A stretch of DNA of 5,271 nt from Bacillota bacterium (lineage in GTDB: Bacteria; Bacillota; Negativicutes; Sporomusales; UBA7701). The position numbers and the translations under genes were made by a program. The stretch spans positions 1-5,271 of the forward strand of contig JAEZLU010000186.1 of the NCBI GenBank assembly GCA_023415075.1. The letters run 5' to 3'. This document shows positions 1-5,271 of the stretch, in pieces. Position 1 is the stretch's first letter. The number at the start of each line of letters is the position of its first letter. The notes under the pieces were generated by a model. The model worked only from the letters and a program-made list of their open reading frames with translations. It made no database searches and was not told where the DNA came from.

Positions 1-39
1 GAACATTTTGGTTACCGCGTTTATCCTTATTTCCGCCAT
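1..39 (-). CDS. ABC transporter ATP-binding protein, N-terminal fragment cut by the window edge
   Basis: Reading the minus strand, an ATG at 37-39 opens a frame that runs off the window after 13 codons (MAEIRINAVTKMF). A good Shine-Dalgarno sequence, AAAGGAG at 49-55, lies nine bases upstream of the ATG. The residues match the usual first beta strand of an ABC ATPase, where a hydrophobic strand is followed by V-T-K and an aromatic. The Walker A, signature and Walker B motifs would lie outside the window. The gene begins 31 bases after the permease stop codon, exactly where FbpC/AfuC-type importers place their ATPase. The expected role is ATP hydrolysis at the inner face of the membrane to power the adjacent permease. 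The identification rests on context plus a short peptide. Confidence 0.72.
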   Translation of the reverse strand, partial: MAEIRINAVTKMF

Positions 40-70
40 TGTCGCTTACTCCTTTGCTCGTTCTCGCGCC

Positions 71-1756
71 TCATATGCCGATAGCTCCCTTCGACACTTT
101 GCGCAGGATGATGTTGCTCACAAGGATTATCGCCAGGATGATGACGGCCAGCACCGAGGCGTCCTGCGGGTCGGCGTAGGTCTGCAGCTCGTAGAGGAGT
201 ACGCCGATGGTCTTGGTCTTGGAGCCGTAGAGGATGATCGACATGGTCAGTTCGTAAAAGGAGGGCATGAAGACCAGGAACCAGCCGGCGACGATCGACG
301 GGCCGATGAGCGGCAGCATGATGTCGCGCAGCGACTGCAGCCAGCTGGCGCCGGAGTTCAGGGCCGCCTCTTCCAGGGACGTGTGGACCTGGCTGAGGGA
401 AGCGGCGATGGTGCGGACAGCCATTGTCAGGTATTTGACCATGTAGGCGACGACGAGGATGGCCATCGTCGAGTAGAGGTTGAGGCCAAATTCGCCGGAA
501 AAGGTGATGATAAGGGCAAGGGCGATAACGATGCTGGGGGTGGCGCCGCCGAGGGTCGACAGGGCGTCAGGCAGGTCGCGGCCGCGGACCCGGGTCTTGA
601 CCAGCAGGTAGGCCACGAAGAGAGCGAGGACGGTGGCCAGGGTGGCGGCGATGGCGCCAGTCACAAAGCTAATCCACAGGGGGTCCATGTACTGGTCGTT
701 CTTAAGGGCGGCCAGCCAGTTGGCGACTGTCAGGTTGTCGAGGGTGATCGGCCGCGACAGCGACTTGATGAGCGAAGTGACGACGATCGAGCCGAGCGGC
801 AGGGCAATGGCGATGATGCCGTACAGGCTTACGAGGGCGGCCATCGGCCATTTCCAGCGGCCGAGCTCGACGAGGATAGGCCGGGTGCTCTTGCCACTGA
901 TGGTGGTGTAGTCCTTGCGGGCCAAAAGGTAGGTCGAGGCGTAGAGGATGAAGTTGGCGGCAATCATCAGCGACACGGCCAGAGCGGTGGCGTCGCGGAT
1001 GCCCTTGCCGGTGCCAAGGTAGACGTAGGTGACGATGCGGGTGGTGAGCACCTCGATCTGGGCCGGCATGCCGACGATGGCCGGGATGCCGAAAGCCGAG
1101 CCAACGCCGATGAATACGAGGACGCCGCCGGCAATGATGCTGGGGTACATGAGCGGCAGGGTTATCCGCCAAAGTGTGCCGATAGGGGAAGCGCCGGCGA
1201 TGCGCGAGGCTTCTTCGAGGCTGGGGTCCATCTTTTCCAGGGCCCGCGATATAGTGATGAAGGCAAAGGGCGAGTAAAAGAGAGTAAAAACCCAGATAAG
1301 GCCGCCGATGCCGTAAATGTTGAAGGGAGCCTCGGCCAGGCCGAAGGTGCTGACAAGCCACTCGTTGAGGTAGCCGACCTTCGGGTTTAAGAGCTGGGTC
1401 CAGGCGATGGCGCCGACATAGGGCGGTATCATGTAGCTGGCGACGAAGGTGGTGCGGAAAAAGCCCTTGCCAGGCAGGTCGGTGCGACCGATCAGCCAGG
1501 CCAGGGGAAAGGTGATGATTACGCTGACAAGGGTTACGGCCAGCGAGATGTAGATGGTGTTGATGAAGGCCCGCCAGTTGACCGCCGTGCTGTAGACCTG
1601 CCGGTAGGTGTCAAGGTTGATTTCGCCACCGACAACGATGCTGCGGTAAACAAGGTAGAGCATCGGCAGAACGGTGAACAGAATAAGGCCGCCGACCGCC
1701 AGGCAGATGATCAGCCATTTGGCGTCGATGGACGGGATGCTAAACCGCTTACTCAC
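71..1756 (-). CDS. Fused two-domain ABC transporter permease, FbpB/AfuB-like (binding-protein-dependent)
   Basis: This is the membrane channel of an ABC importer, 561 residues long, the size expected for permeases of the ferric/AfuB/2-aminoethylphosphonate class in which both transmembrane domains sit in one chain. About twelve hydrophobic segments can be seen, near residues 14-38, 66-90, 102-122, 148-172, 203-228, 254-279, 303-330, 360-388, 402-420, 426-447, 486-506 and 534-550. Two EAA loops that would dock the ATPase lie at about 181-207 and 462-488. Both begin E-E-A, carry G-A-S, and end in L-P-L followed by P-S-I, so the two halves are an internal duplication. The start is GTG at 1754-1756, supported by AGGGGG at 1762-1767 on the minus strand; the next methionine is residue 32, inside the first membrane segment. 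The gene follows the binding-protein gene after 44 bases. The substrate cannot be read from the permease. Confidence 0.93.
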   Translation of the reverse strand: MSKRFSIPSIDAKWLIICLAVGGLILFTVLPMLYLVYRSIVVGGEINLDTYRQVYSTAVNWRAFINTIYISLAVTLVSVIITFPLAWLIGRTDLPGKGFFRTTFVASYMIPPYVGAIAWTQLLNPKVGYLNEWLVSTFGLAEAPFNIYGIGGLIWVFTLFYSPFAFITISRALEKMDPSLEEASRIAGASPIGTLWRITLPLMYPSIIAGGVLVFIGVGSAFGIPAIVGMPAQIEVLTTRIVTYVYLGTGKGIRDATALAVSLMIAANFILYASTYLLARKDYTTISGKSTRPILVELGRWKWPMAALVSLYGIIAIALPLGSIVVTSLIKSLSRPITLDNLTVANWLAALKNDQYMDPLWISFVTGAIAATLATVLALFVAYLLVKTRVRGRDLPDALSTLGGATPSIVIALALIITFSGEFGLNLYSTMAILVVAYMVKYLTMAVRTIAASLSQVHTSLEEAALNSGASWLQSLRDIMLPLIGPSIVAGWFLVFMPSFYELTMSIILYGSKTKTIGVLLYELQTYADPQDASVLAVIILAIILVSNIILRKVSKGAIGI

Positions 1757-1761
1757 GGAAA

Positions 1762-1793
1762 CCCCCTAAGAAGGGGGAGGGTTGCCCCTCCCC
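1762..1793 (-). promoter_or_regulatory. Intergenic hairpin with overlapping alternative hairpin over the permease ribosome binding site
   Basis: On the minus strand GGGGAGGG (1793-1786) pairs perfectly with CCCTCCCC (1781-1774) around the tetraloop GCAA, giving an eight-base-pair, almost pure GC stem nine bases after the binding-protein stop codon. On this strand it is followed by CTTCTTAG, not a U tract, so it is more likely an mRNA-stabilising or partial-termination element than a full terminator. A second possible hairpin pairs CCCCC (1777-1773) with GGGGG (1766-1762), the permease Shine-Dalgarno core. It shares four bases with the first stem, so the two exclude each other. Hairpins in this position are known in ABC operons as a way to make more binding protein than permease. 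The pairing is seen; the function is inferred. Confidence 0.6.
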
Positions 1794-1800
1794 GGTTTTC

Positions 1801-2841
1801 TTATTTCTTATCAAGTACGGTGCTGCGGAAGACTTCCTTAGTCTTCTCGTTTTCCTTGGACAGCTTGACCCAGTCGGGCTTGATGGCTTTGTCGATGAAG
1901 GTCTTGAGGGCGGGAGCGCCTTTGGGCGGAGCGACGTCGTCGCGCACGGAGTGCATCCAGCCCTTGACGATGACCTCCTGGCCTTCCTTGGAGATGAACC
2001 AGTCGAGGACGGCCTTGGCGGCGTCCTGGTTCTTGGAGGTGTTGAAGATGGCGATCGGGCTGGGGATGACGATGGTGCCGTCTTCCGGATAGACGACTTT
2101 GACCGGCTCGCCCTTGTCGGCCATCTTGAGGATGTTTTCCTCAAGAATCATGACAGCCTGGTACTCGCCGCGCAGCAGCTTGTTCTGGATGGCCGAGTTG
2201 CCTTCTTCGACAACCAGGCCGTTGGCTTTGAGGTCTTCGAAGTACTTCCAGCCATACTTGGCAGACAGCTCGCCGGCGGCGACATAGGCGGTGCCGGACA
2301 GCAGCGGGCTGGGCATGGCGATCTTGCCCTTCCACTTGGCATCGGTCAGTTCCTTGAAGGTCTTGGGCGGGTCGGTGACCTTGGAGGAGTTGTAGGCGAT
2401 GACCATGTTGGAAATGCGGACGCCGGTCCAGTAACCGTCGGCGTCTTTATTGATTTTGACGTCCTTGCGGTTGGGCGAGTCATATTTGAGAAGCAGGTTC
2501 TGTTCCTTCAGGGTGAGGTAATAGGAGGGGTCGGCGACCATCAACAGGTCGGCCTGGATTTTCTTGGCTTCGATTTCGCCGGCGACTTTGGCCATTACTT
2601 TTTCGGTGCCGGCCTGGAACCACTGCACGTCAAGATCAGGGAACTGCTTTTTGAGGGCGGGCTTGATGAGTTCGACGATGTCGGGATAGATTGAGGTGTA
2701 AATCATCACGGTACCTTTGGGGCCTTGGCTCTTGGGGGCGTCGGCGGCCGGCTTCTTGTCGCCGCCGCAGCCGGCGACGAGCGCGGCCAGCATGGCGGCC
2801 ACCACCAGCAGGGCTACTACCAGATAACGGGTTCTCTTCAC
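1801..2841 (-). CDS. ABC transporter solute-binding lipoprotein, FbpA/AfuA-like class
   Basis: This is the extracytoplasmic substrate-capturing subunit of the importer, 346 residues. The N-terminus has a basic start (MKRTRY), a hydrophobic core to about residue 22, and the lipobox LVAGC with the acylated cysteine at residue 25, then a charged linker to about 42. The mature protein follows the periplasmic-binding-protein pattern: a first strand near 44-50 (VMIYTSI), an A-D-L-L-M-V-A-D-P segment at 97-105, the ligand-loop-like P-L-L-S-G-T at 179-184, a W-K-G-K segment at 170-173 and G-E-Y-Q-A-V at 225-230. The adjacent tyrosines typical of ferric-binding FbpA in the C-terminal domain are not seen (that region reads E-E-N-I-L-K, 234-239), so iron is not assured. 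Phosphonate, sugar phosphate or another anion is possible. The start is GTG at 2839-2841 with GGGAGGT at 2848-2854 on the minus strand. Confidence 0.9.
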   Translation of the reverse strand: MKRTRYLVVALLVVAAMLAALVAGCGGDKKPAADAPKSQGPKGTVMIYTSIYPDIVELIKPALKKQFPDLDVQWFQAGTEKVMAKVAGEIEAKKIQADLLMVADPSYYLTLKEQNLLLKYDSPNRKDVKINKDADGYWTGVRISNMVIAYNSSKVTDPPKTFKELTDAKWKGKIAMPSPLLSGTAYVAAGELSAKYGWKYFEDLKANGLVVEEGNSAIQNKLLRGEYQAVMILEENILKMADKGEPVKVVYPEDGTIVIPSPIAIFNTSKNQDAAKAVLDWFISKEGQEVIVKGWMHSVRDDVAPPKGAPALKTFIDKAIKPDWVKLSKENEKTKEVFRSTVLDKK

Positions 2842-2847
2842 GTTCCT

Positions 2848-2854
2848 ACCTCCC
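2848..2854 (-). promoter_or_regulatory. Strong ribosome binding site fixing the GTG start of the binding protein
   Basis: GGGAGGT lies six bases before a GTG start on the minus strand. It supports GTG at 2839-2841 as the true start, and that start gives a complete signal peptide beginning M-K-R-T-R. It is stronger than the sites of the upstream phosphatase and the downstream permease, in keeping with the high output usually needed for a binding protein. Confidence 0.75.
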
Positions 2855-2890
2855 TAAAATAATATGTATTAACAAACCGGAATCAGCGTA

Positions 2891-3703
2891 TCATGTATCG
2901 TTCGCCTGCAGGCGGTCGCCGGCGGCCAGGGCGGCGGCCAGCTCTCCCAGGCCGGCAAACACGAAGTCGGGCCGGACTTCGGCCTTGTCGAGGTCGGCAG
3001 CGGTGGTCTCGCCGCTGAGGACGAGAATGGAGACAATGCCGGCGCTCTTGCCGGTAGCGATGTCGGTATACAGGCGGTCGCCGACAATCGCCAGTTCGTG
3101 CGGCTGGTAGGGCTTTTTGGCGAATACGGCGGCAACGATGTCGCGGTGAGGTTTGCCGATTATATAGGGACGGACGCCGGTGGAAGCGACGATGAATTCG
3201 ATCATCGCCCCGCAGTCGGGAATGTAGCCGTCTTCAGTGGGGCAGTTGAAGTCGGGATGGGTGGCGATAAAGGGGGTGCCGCTGCGAACAAGGCGGCAGG
3301 CGGTGGCCAGTTTGTCGTAGGTGAGAGTTTTGTCGAAGCCGAGGACGACATAGTCGGGACGATCAGCGGTAAGGCTGAAGCCGTGGGCGGAGAACTCGGC
3401 CTCGAAATCGGCGGTGCCGAGCAAAAAAATTCGGGCCCCCGGCCGCTGCTGTTTAAGGTACAAAGCGGTGGCCTCGCCTGAGGTGAGTATGGCCTCGCGA
3501 CCGGACGGCCAGCCCATGCCGGTGAGCTTGGCGGCATAATGGTCGGCGTCGCGGGAGGAGTTGTTCGTGAGGAATAGATGGTCGCGGCCGCTGGCGGCCA
3601 GGTAGCGCATAAACGCAAGCGACCCCGGTAGCAGTCGGTCGCCGAGGTAGAAGGTTCCATCCATATCGAGAAGAAAGCAGCGGATGTCGGTAAGTGAGTT
3701 CAT
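2891..3703 (-). CDS. HAD-IIA family hydrolase (NagD / p-nitrophenylphosphatase-like phosphatase)
   Basis: This is a cytoplasmic phosphatase of the haloacid dehalogenase superfamily, 270 residues, the normal length for subfamily IIA. All four catalytic motifs are present: motif I D13-M-D15-G-T-F with the nucleophile and acid/base aspartates, motif II L-T46-N-N-S, motif III lysine K184 in I-I-G-K-P-H, and motif IV G208-D-R-L-Y-T-D214, which binds magnesium. A C2-type cap lies between motifs II and III, about residues 75-180, with the family-typical T-H-P-D (148-151) and I-P-D-C-G-A-M (161-167). Known relatives act on nucleotide, sugar or glycerol/glycolate phosphates; the substrate cannot be read here. 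The ATG at 3701-3703 has a weak AGGAC site at 3709-3713. The solute-binding gene starts 49 bases downstream with no terminator visible between them, so co-transcription is possible, and the enzyme could dephosphorylate an imported compound. That link is inference. Confidence 0.92.
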   Translation of the reverse strand: MNSLTDIRCFLLDMDGTFYLGDRLLPGSLAFMRYLAASGRDHLFLTNNSSRDADHYAAKLTGMGWPSGREAILTSGEATALYLKQQRPGARIFLLGTADFEAEFSAHGFSLTADRPDYVVLGFDKTLTYDKLATACRLVRSGTPFIATHPDFNCPTEDGYIPDCGAMIEFIVASTGVRPYIIGKPHRDIVAAVFAKKPYQPHELAIVGDRLYTDIATGKSAGIVSILVLSGETTAADLDKAEVRPDFVFAGLGELAAALAAGDRLQANDT

Positions 3704-3730
3704 GTCACGTCCTGTAATGGCGTTTTCTAG

Positions 3731-3758
3731 AGGATATTTCGCTAAAGCCTTTTGCCAA
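3731..3758 (-). promoter_or_regulatory. Candidate sigma-70-type promoter for the phosphatase gene
   Basis: On the minus strand TTGGCA (3758-3753) matches five of six bases of the -35 consensus. TATCCT (3736-3731) matches four of six of the -10 consensus, with a 16-base spacer. Transcription would begin near 3724, about 20 bases before the ATG. An imperfect 15-base palindrome (3741-3755, arms 7 bases with one mismatch) lies mainly in the spacer and runs into the -35 box; it could be an operator. This is read by eye only. Confidence 0.35.
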
Positions 3759-3785
3759 TCCTTTCAATCTTCGGGAAAATACACA

Positions 3786-3815
3786 AAAAATTGTCCGGAT
3801 GTCCGGATAATTTTT
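3786..3815. repeat. Long inverted repeat in the divergent intergenic region (14-base arms, 2-base centre)
   Basis: The arms AAAAATTGTCCGGA (3786-3799) and TCCGGATAATTTTT (3802-3815) are complementary at 13 of 14 positions, and the exception is a G-T pair. The centre is TG at 3800-3801. The core also reads as a tandem direct repeat of GTCCGGAT (3793-3800 and 3801-3808). The symmetry suits a dimeric DNA-binding protein. As RNA it would form a 13-pair stem with loop AUGU ending in five U, so a terminator or attenuator is the other reading. It lies 75 bases before the phoU-like start and about 83 bases before the phosphatase start. Confidence 0.65.
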
Positions 3816-3852
3816 GAAAATTAAAAAGAAATCCCCCCCTGAATGTTGAATA

Positions 3853-3858
3853 TATTAT
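3853..3858 (+). promoter_or_regulatory. Candidate -10 element for the phoU-like/mgtC-like operon
   Basis: TATTAT at 3853-3858 matches five of six bases of the -10 consensus and would start transcription near 3865, about 25 bases before the ATG. No recognisable -35 box lies 16-18 bases upstream; that position falls beside the seven-C run at 3833-3839. If it is real, the promoter is probably activator dependent or served by another sigma factor. Confidence 0.28.
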
Positions 3859-3889
3859 ACGTTTACTACCTGAAAAAGGATGATGACAC

Positions 3890-4564
3890 ATGCAAAACGA
3901 CTTCGCGGAACTCAAAAGCTCGCTTTTGACAATGGGCAGTCTGACGGTCCAGGCGGTCGACCTGGCGGTGCAGGGCCTTATCGATAATAATGCCGAGACG
4001 GCAGGTCAGGCCCGGGAAATCGAGAAGAAGGTCGACTCGATGTACAACGATATCAACGAATATTGCCTGGCGGCTCTGGCGGAACGCCTTTACAGCCGCG
4101 AGGAGATCAACTACCTGACCTGCGGCCTGAAAATCGCCATGGAGCTCGAACGGACCTGCGACTACGCCAATCAGATCGCCAAACTGGTGCAGCGAAAGTT
4201 TTCCAAGCAAAATAGCGATATCCTCGCGTCCCTCAGGCAACTCACCGGCAGGATGAAGCATCAGTCGATCGATATGCTCAGGGGGGCCCTGGACTGCTTC
4301 GCGACTCTTGACTGCGCCCGGACGCTGCAGGTAATCGCCAAAGACTCCACGGTCGACAAGGGCAACCGCGACCTGTTCCGGGAAATGGTGTGCGTCGTGT
4401 CGGTCAACCCGTGGGTGCAGGAGACAATAATGGACTATCACGTGGCCGTCCGCTATATCGAGCGGGTGGGCGACCGGTCGACGAATATCGCCGAGCTTGT
4501 CCACTATATCGTCAACGGTGAGCCGCTCAAAAAGGCCACCGCCAAGAAGGAGGCCGCCCAATGA
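3890..4564 (+). CDS. PhoU-family protein, two PhoU domains, no Pst genes adjacent
   Basis: This is a 224-residue, mostly helical cytoplasmic protein with the duplicated PhoU fold. The first half has E45-xxx-D49 in a helix and the motif E85-L-E-R-T-C-D-Y-A-N-Q-I-A-K (to 98). The second half has the matching, more canonical Y189-I-E-R-V-G-D-R-S-T-N-I-A-E (to 202). These acidic E/D motifs bind metal clusters in solved PhoU proteins. Family members repress phosphate uptake and signalling through PstSCAB and PhoR, or act with other phosphate carriers. No Pst, Pit or PhoR gene is in the window. Length is normal for PhoU (about 215-240). The ATG is supported by AAAAAGGA at 3873-3880, nine bases upstream. 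The C-terminal tail K-K-A-T-A-K-K-E-A-A-Q looks unstructured, and its codons contain the ribosome binding site of the next gene. The stop overlaps that gene's start by ATGA. Confidence 0.92.
   Translation: MQNDFAELKSSLLTMGSLTVQAVDLAVQGLIDNNAETAGQAREIEKKVDSMYNDINEYCLAALAERLYSREEINYLTCGLKIAMELERTCDYANQIAKLVQRKFSKQNSDILASLRQLTGRMKHQSIDMLRGALDCFATLDCARTLQVIAKDSTVDKGNRDLFREMVCVVSVNPWVQETIMDYHVAVRYIERVGDRSTNIAELVHYIVNGEPLKKATAKKEAAQ
4547..4553 (+). promoter_or_regulatory. Ribosome binding site of the mgtC-like gene inside the phoU-like coding end
   Basis: AAGGAGG ends seven bases before the ATG at 4561, the optimum distance. It is written into the Lys-Lys-Glu-Ala codons of the upstream protein's tail. 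With the ATGA overlap at 4561-4564 it points to translational coupling and a fixed ratio of the two proteins. Confidence 0.8.
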
Positions 4565-5229
4565 TTGACGATTATACCACTGTCGGCCGCCTGGTCCTGT
4601 CGGTTATCCTCGGCGGCATCATCGGCTTCGAGCGCCAACACCGCGGCAAAACGGCCGGCCTCAGGACCCACATTCTGGTTTGTCTCGGTTCCTGCCTGGT
4701 TTCCGTTCTGTCGGTTAATCTGTATTCGGCGGTCCAGGGACTGACCAATGCCGACCCGGCCCGGTTGGCGGCCCAGGTGGTAAGCGGCATCGGTTTCCTG
4801 GGCGCCGGGGCGATCATGAAGGAAGGGCCGACCATCCGCGGCCTGACGACAGCCGCCAGCCTGTGGGTGGTGGCCAGCGTCGGCATAGCCGCCGGCGTCG
4901 GCGCCCTAGTGGGGGCGGTGGCAACAACCGCCCTGGTGGTGATAGCCCTCGAGGTGCTGCCGCGGATCGACCGGCTGTATACCAGCAGCAGTCCCTTGTC
5001 GGCCAGCCTGCTGATCCGGTCGCACGACAAGCCGGGACAAATCGGCTGCATCGGCATGATCCTCGGCAACCTGGGCGTGAGCATCGAGCAGATCCATATT
5101 GAGGATGCCGATGAGTTAGGAATGATAATCATCCCGCTGACGATAAAGCTGACCGACAAGAACCGGCTCGAGCAGATAGTAAACGAGCTTTGCGGCATCG
5201 ATGGCGTAGTGAATATCGAAAGGAAATAA
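4561..5229 (+). CDS. MgtC/SapB-family membrane protein with C-terminal ACT-like domain
   Basis: This is a 222-residue inner-membrane protein. The N-terminal MgtC/SapB domain (about 1-140) has hydrophobic segments near 8-23, 36-58, 70-86, 98-112 and 113-133. Family signatures are visible: G22-F-E-R-Q-H-R-G-K-T-A-G-L-R-T (to 36), Q72-V-V-S-G-I-G-F-L-G-A-G-A-I (to 85), and I92-R-G-L-T-T-A-A-S-L-W (to 102). The C-terminal part (about 146-222) looks like an ACT-type ligand-binding fold: D156-K-P-G-Q-I near its start, G172-V-S-I-E-Q-I-H-I in the middle and G215-V-V-N-I-E at the end. Salmonella MgtC supports survival at low magnesium and inside macrophages, affects ATP synthase and phosphate uptake, and has a comparable C-terminal domain; many environmental homologues have no known function. 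Overlap with the PhoU-like gene suggests joint work in phosphate, ATP or magnesium homeostasis. A terminator follows seven bases after the stop. Confidence 0.92.
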   Translation: MIDDYTTVGRLVLSVILGGIIGFERQHRGKTAGLRTHILVCLGSCLVSVLSVNLYSAVQGLTNADPARLAAQVVSGIGFLGAGAIMKEGPTIRGLTTAASLWVVASVGIAAGVGALVGAVATTALVVIALEVLPRIDRLYTSSSPLSASLLIRSHDKPGQIGCIGMILGNLGVSIEQIHIEDADELGMIIIPLTIKLTDKNRLEQIVNELCGIDGVVNIERK

Positions 5230-5235
5230 AGCCAA

Positions 5236-5267
5236 AAGGACCCGGGCAAATGCCCGGGCCTTAATAT
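5236..5267 (+). terminator. Rho-independent terminator closing the phoU-like/mgtC-like operon
   Basis: The stem CCCGGGC (5241-5247) pairs with GCCCGGG (5252-5258) around loop AAAT. It is extended by AAGG (5236-5239) with CCTT (5259-5262) across one bulged A at 5240. A T-rich tail, TTAATATTTAT, follows. It starts seven bases after the mgtC-like stop codon. Confidence 0.88.
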
Positions 5268-5271
5268 TTAT

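Larger units (their letters stand above)
3704..3889. other. Divergent AT-rich intergenic region
   Basis: These 186 bases separate the minus-strand transporter block from the plus-strand phoU-like block and are markedly richer in A+T than the flanking genes. They hold the inverted repeat at 3786-3815, the seven-C run at 3833-3839, candidate promoter elements for both directions and the two ribosome binding sites. No open reading frame or RNA gene is apparent to me. Regulation of both operons from this region is expected from the layout. Confidence 0.7.

Noticed and set aside
8..1390. A 460-codon open frame on the plus strand, antisense to the permease gene
   Set aside because: It is rich in Gly, Asp, Arg and Gln with no domain, follows the codon bias of the opposite strand, has no convincing ribosome binding site, and lies over a clear twelve-helix permease. 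It is a GC-rich shadow frame.
1951..2694. A 247-codon open frame on the plus strand, antisense to the binding-protein gene
   Set aside because: The opposite strand has a signal peptide, lipobox and family motifs. This frame is a repetitive Gly/Asp/Val shadow without its own start signals.
2859..2887. A TATTAT element before the binding-protein gene as a separate promoter
   Set aside because: No -35 match is found 16-18 bases upstream on the minus strand. The AT-rich patch alone is too weak to call, although an internal promoter cannot be excluded.
3742..3758. A sigma-54 promoter (GG and GC elements) on the minus strand before the phosphatase gene
   Set aside because: The GG and GC dinucleotides are 12 bases apart and not the required 10, so the match fails.
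3866..4561. A 231-codon minus-strand frame opposite the PhoU-like gene
   Set aside because: The plus strand has both PhoU motifs, a ribosome binding site and operon overlap. The minus frame is a mirror frame lacking recognisable motifs.
4572..5249. A 225-codon minus-strand frame opposite the MgtC-like gene
   Set aside because: It is rich in Pro, Arg, Thr and Met with no domain, and it begins inside the terminator hairpin. The plus-strand gene is unambiguous.
1..5271. CRISPR arrays, tRNA or rRNA genes, insertion sequences
   Set aside because: No regularly spaced repeats, no cloverleaf-like segments and no transposase or terminal repeats were seen. Coding regions fill nearly the whole window.

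Overview
The window carries five complete protein genes and the first codons of a sixth, in two divergent blocks. By eye the sequence is rich in G+C (roughly 60%). Shine-Dalgarno sites are strong and purine-rich, and the solute-binding protein has a classical lipobox. This fits a bacterium that makes lipoproteins, most likely a GC-rich member of the Firmicutes such as the Negativicutes. That placement is a weak inference, because there is no rRNA or marker gene here.

Left block, minus strand, read from about 3703 down to 1: a HAD-IIA family phosphatase (2891-3703), a lipoprotein solute-binding protein of the FbpA/AfuA-like class (1801-2841), a fused two-domain ABC permease (71-1756), and the first 13 codons of what is almost certainly the partner ATPase (1-39). 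Together these give the binding protein, permease and ATPase order of an importer. The gaps are 49, 44 and 31 bases, so the four genes could form one transcript. The binding protein to permease gap holds a strong GC hairpin and an overlapping alternative hairpin that would cover the permease ribosome binding site.

Middle: a 186-base AT-rich divergent intergenic region (3704-3889). It contains a long, nearly perfect inverted repeat centred at 3800/3801, a run of seven C, and candidate promoter elements facing each way.

Right block, plus strand: a PhoU-family protein (3890-4564) overlaps by four bases an MgtC/SapB-family membrane protein with a C-terminal ACT-like domain (4561-5229). A rho-independent terminator follows at 5236-5267.

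Functionally, the left block looks like uptake of a small anionic or metal-containing solute. The binding protein appears to lack the tandem tyrosines of ferric-binding FbpA, and a phosphatase gene lies just upstream, so a phosphorylated organic substrate is a reasonable but unproven alternative to iron. The right block pairs a phosphate-homeostasis-type protein with an Mg/phosphate-stress-type membrane protein. I see no clearly new system. The most notable points are the PhoU-MgtC coupling, the divergent-region palindrome and the hairpin switch candidate inside the transporter operon.
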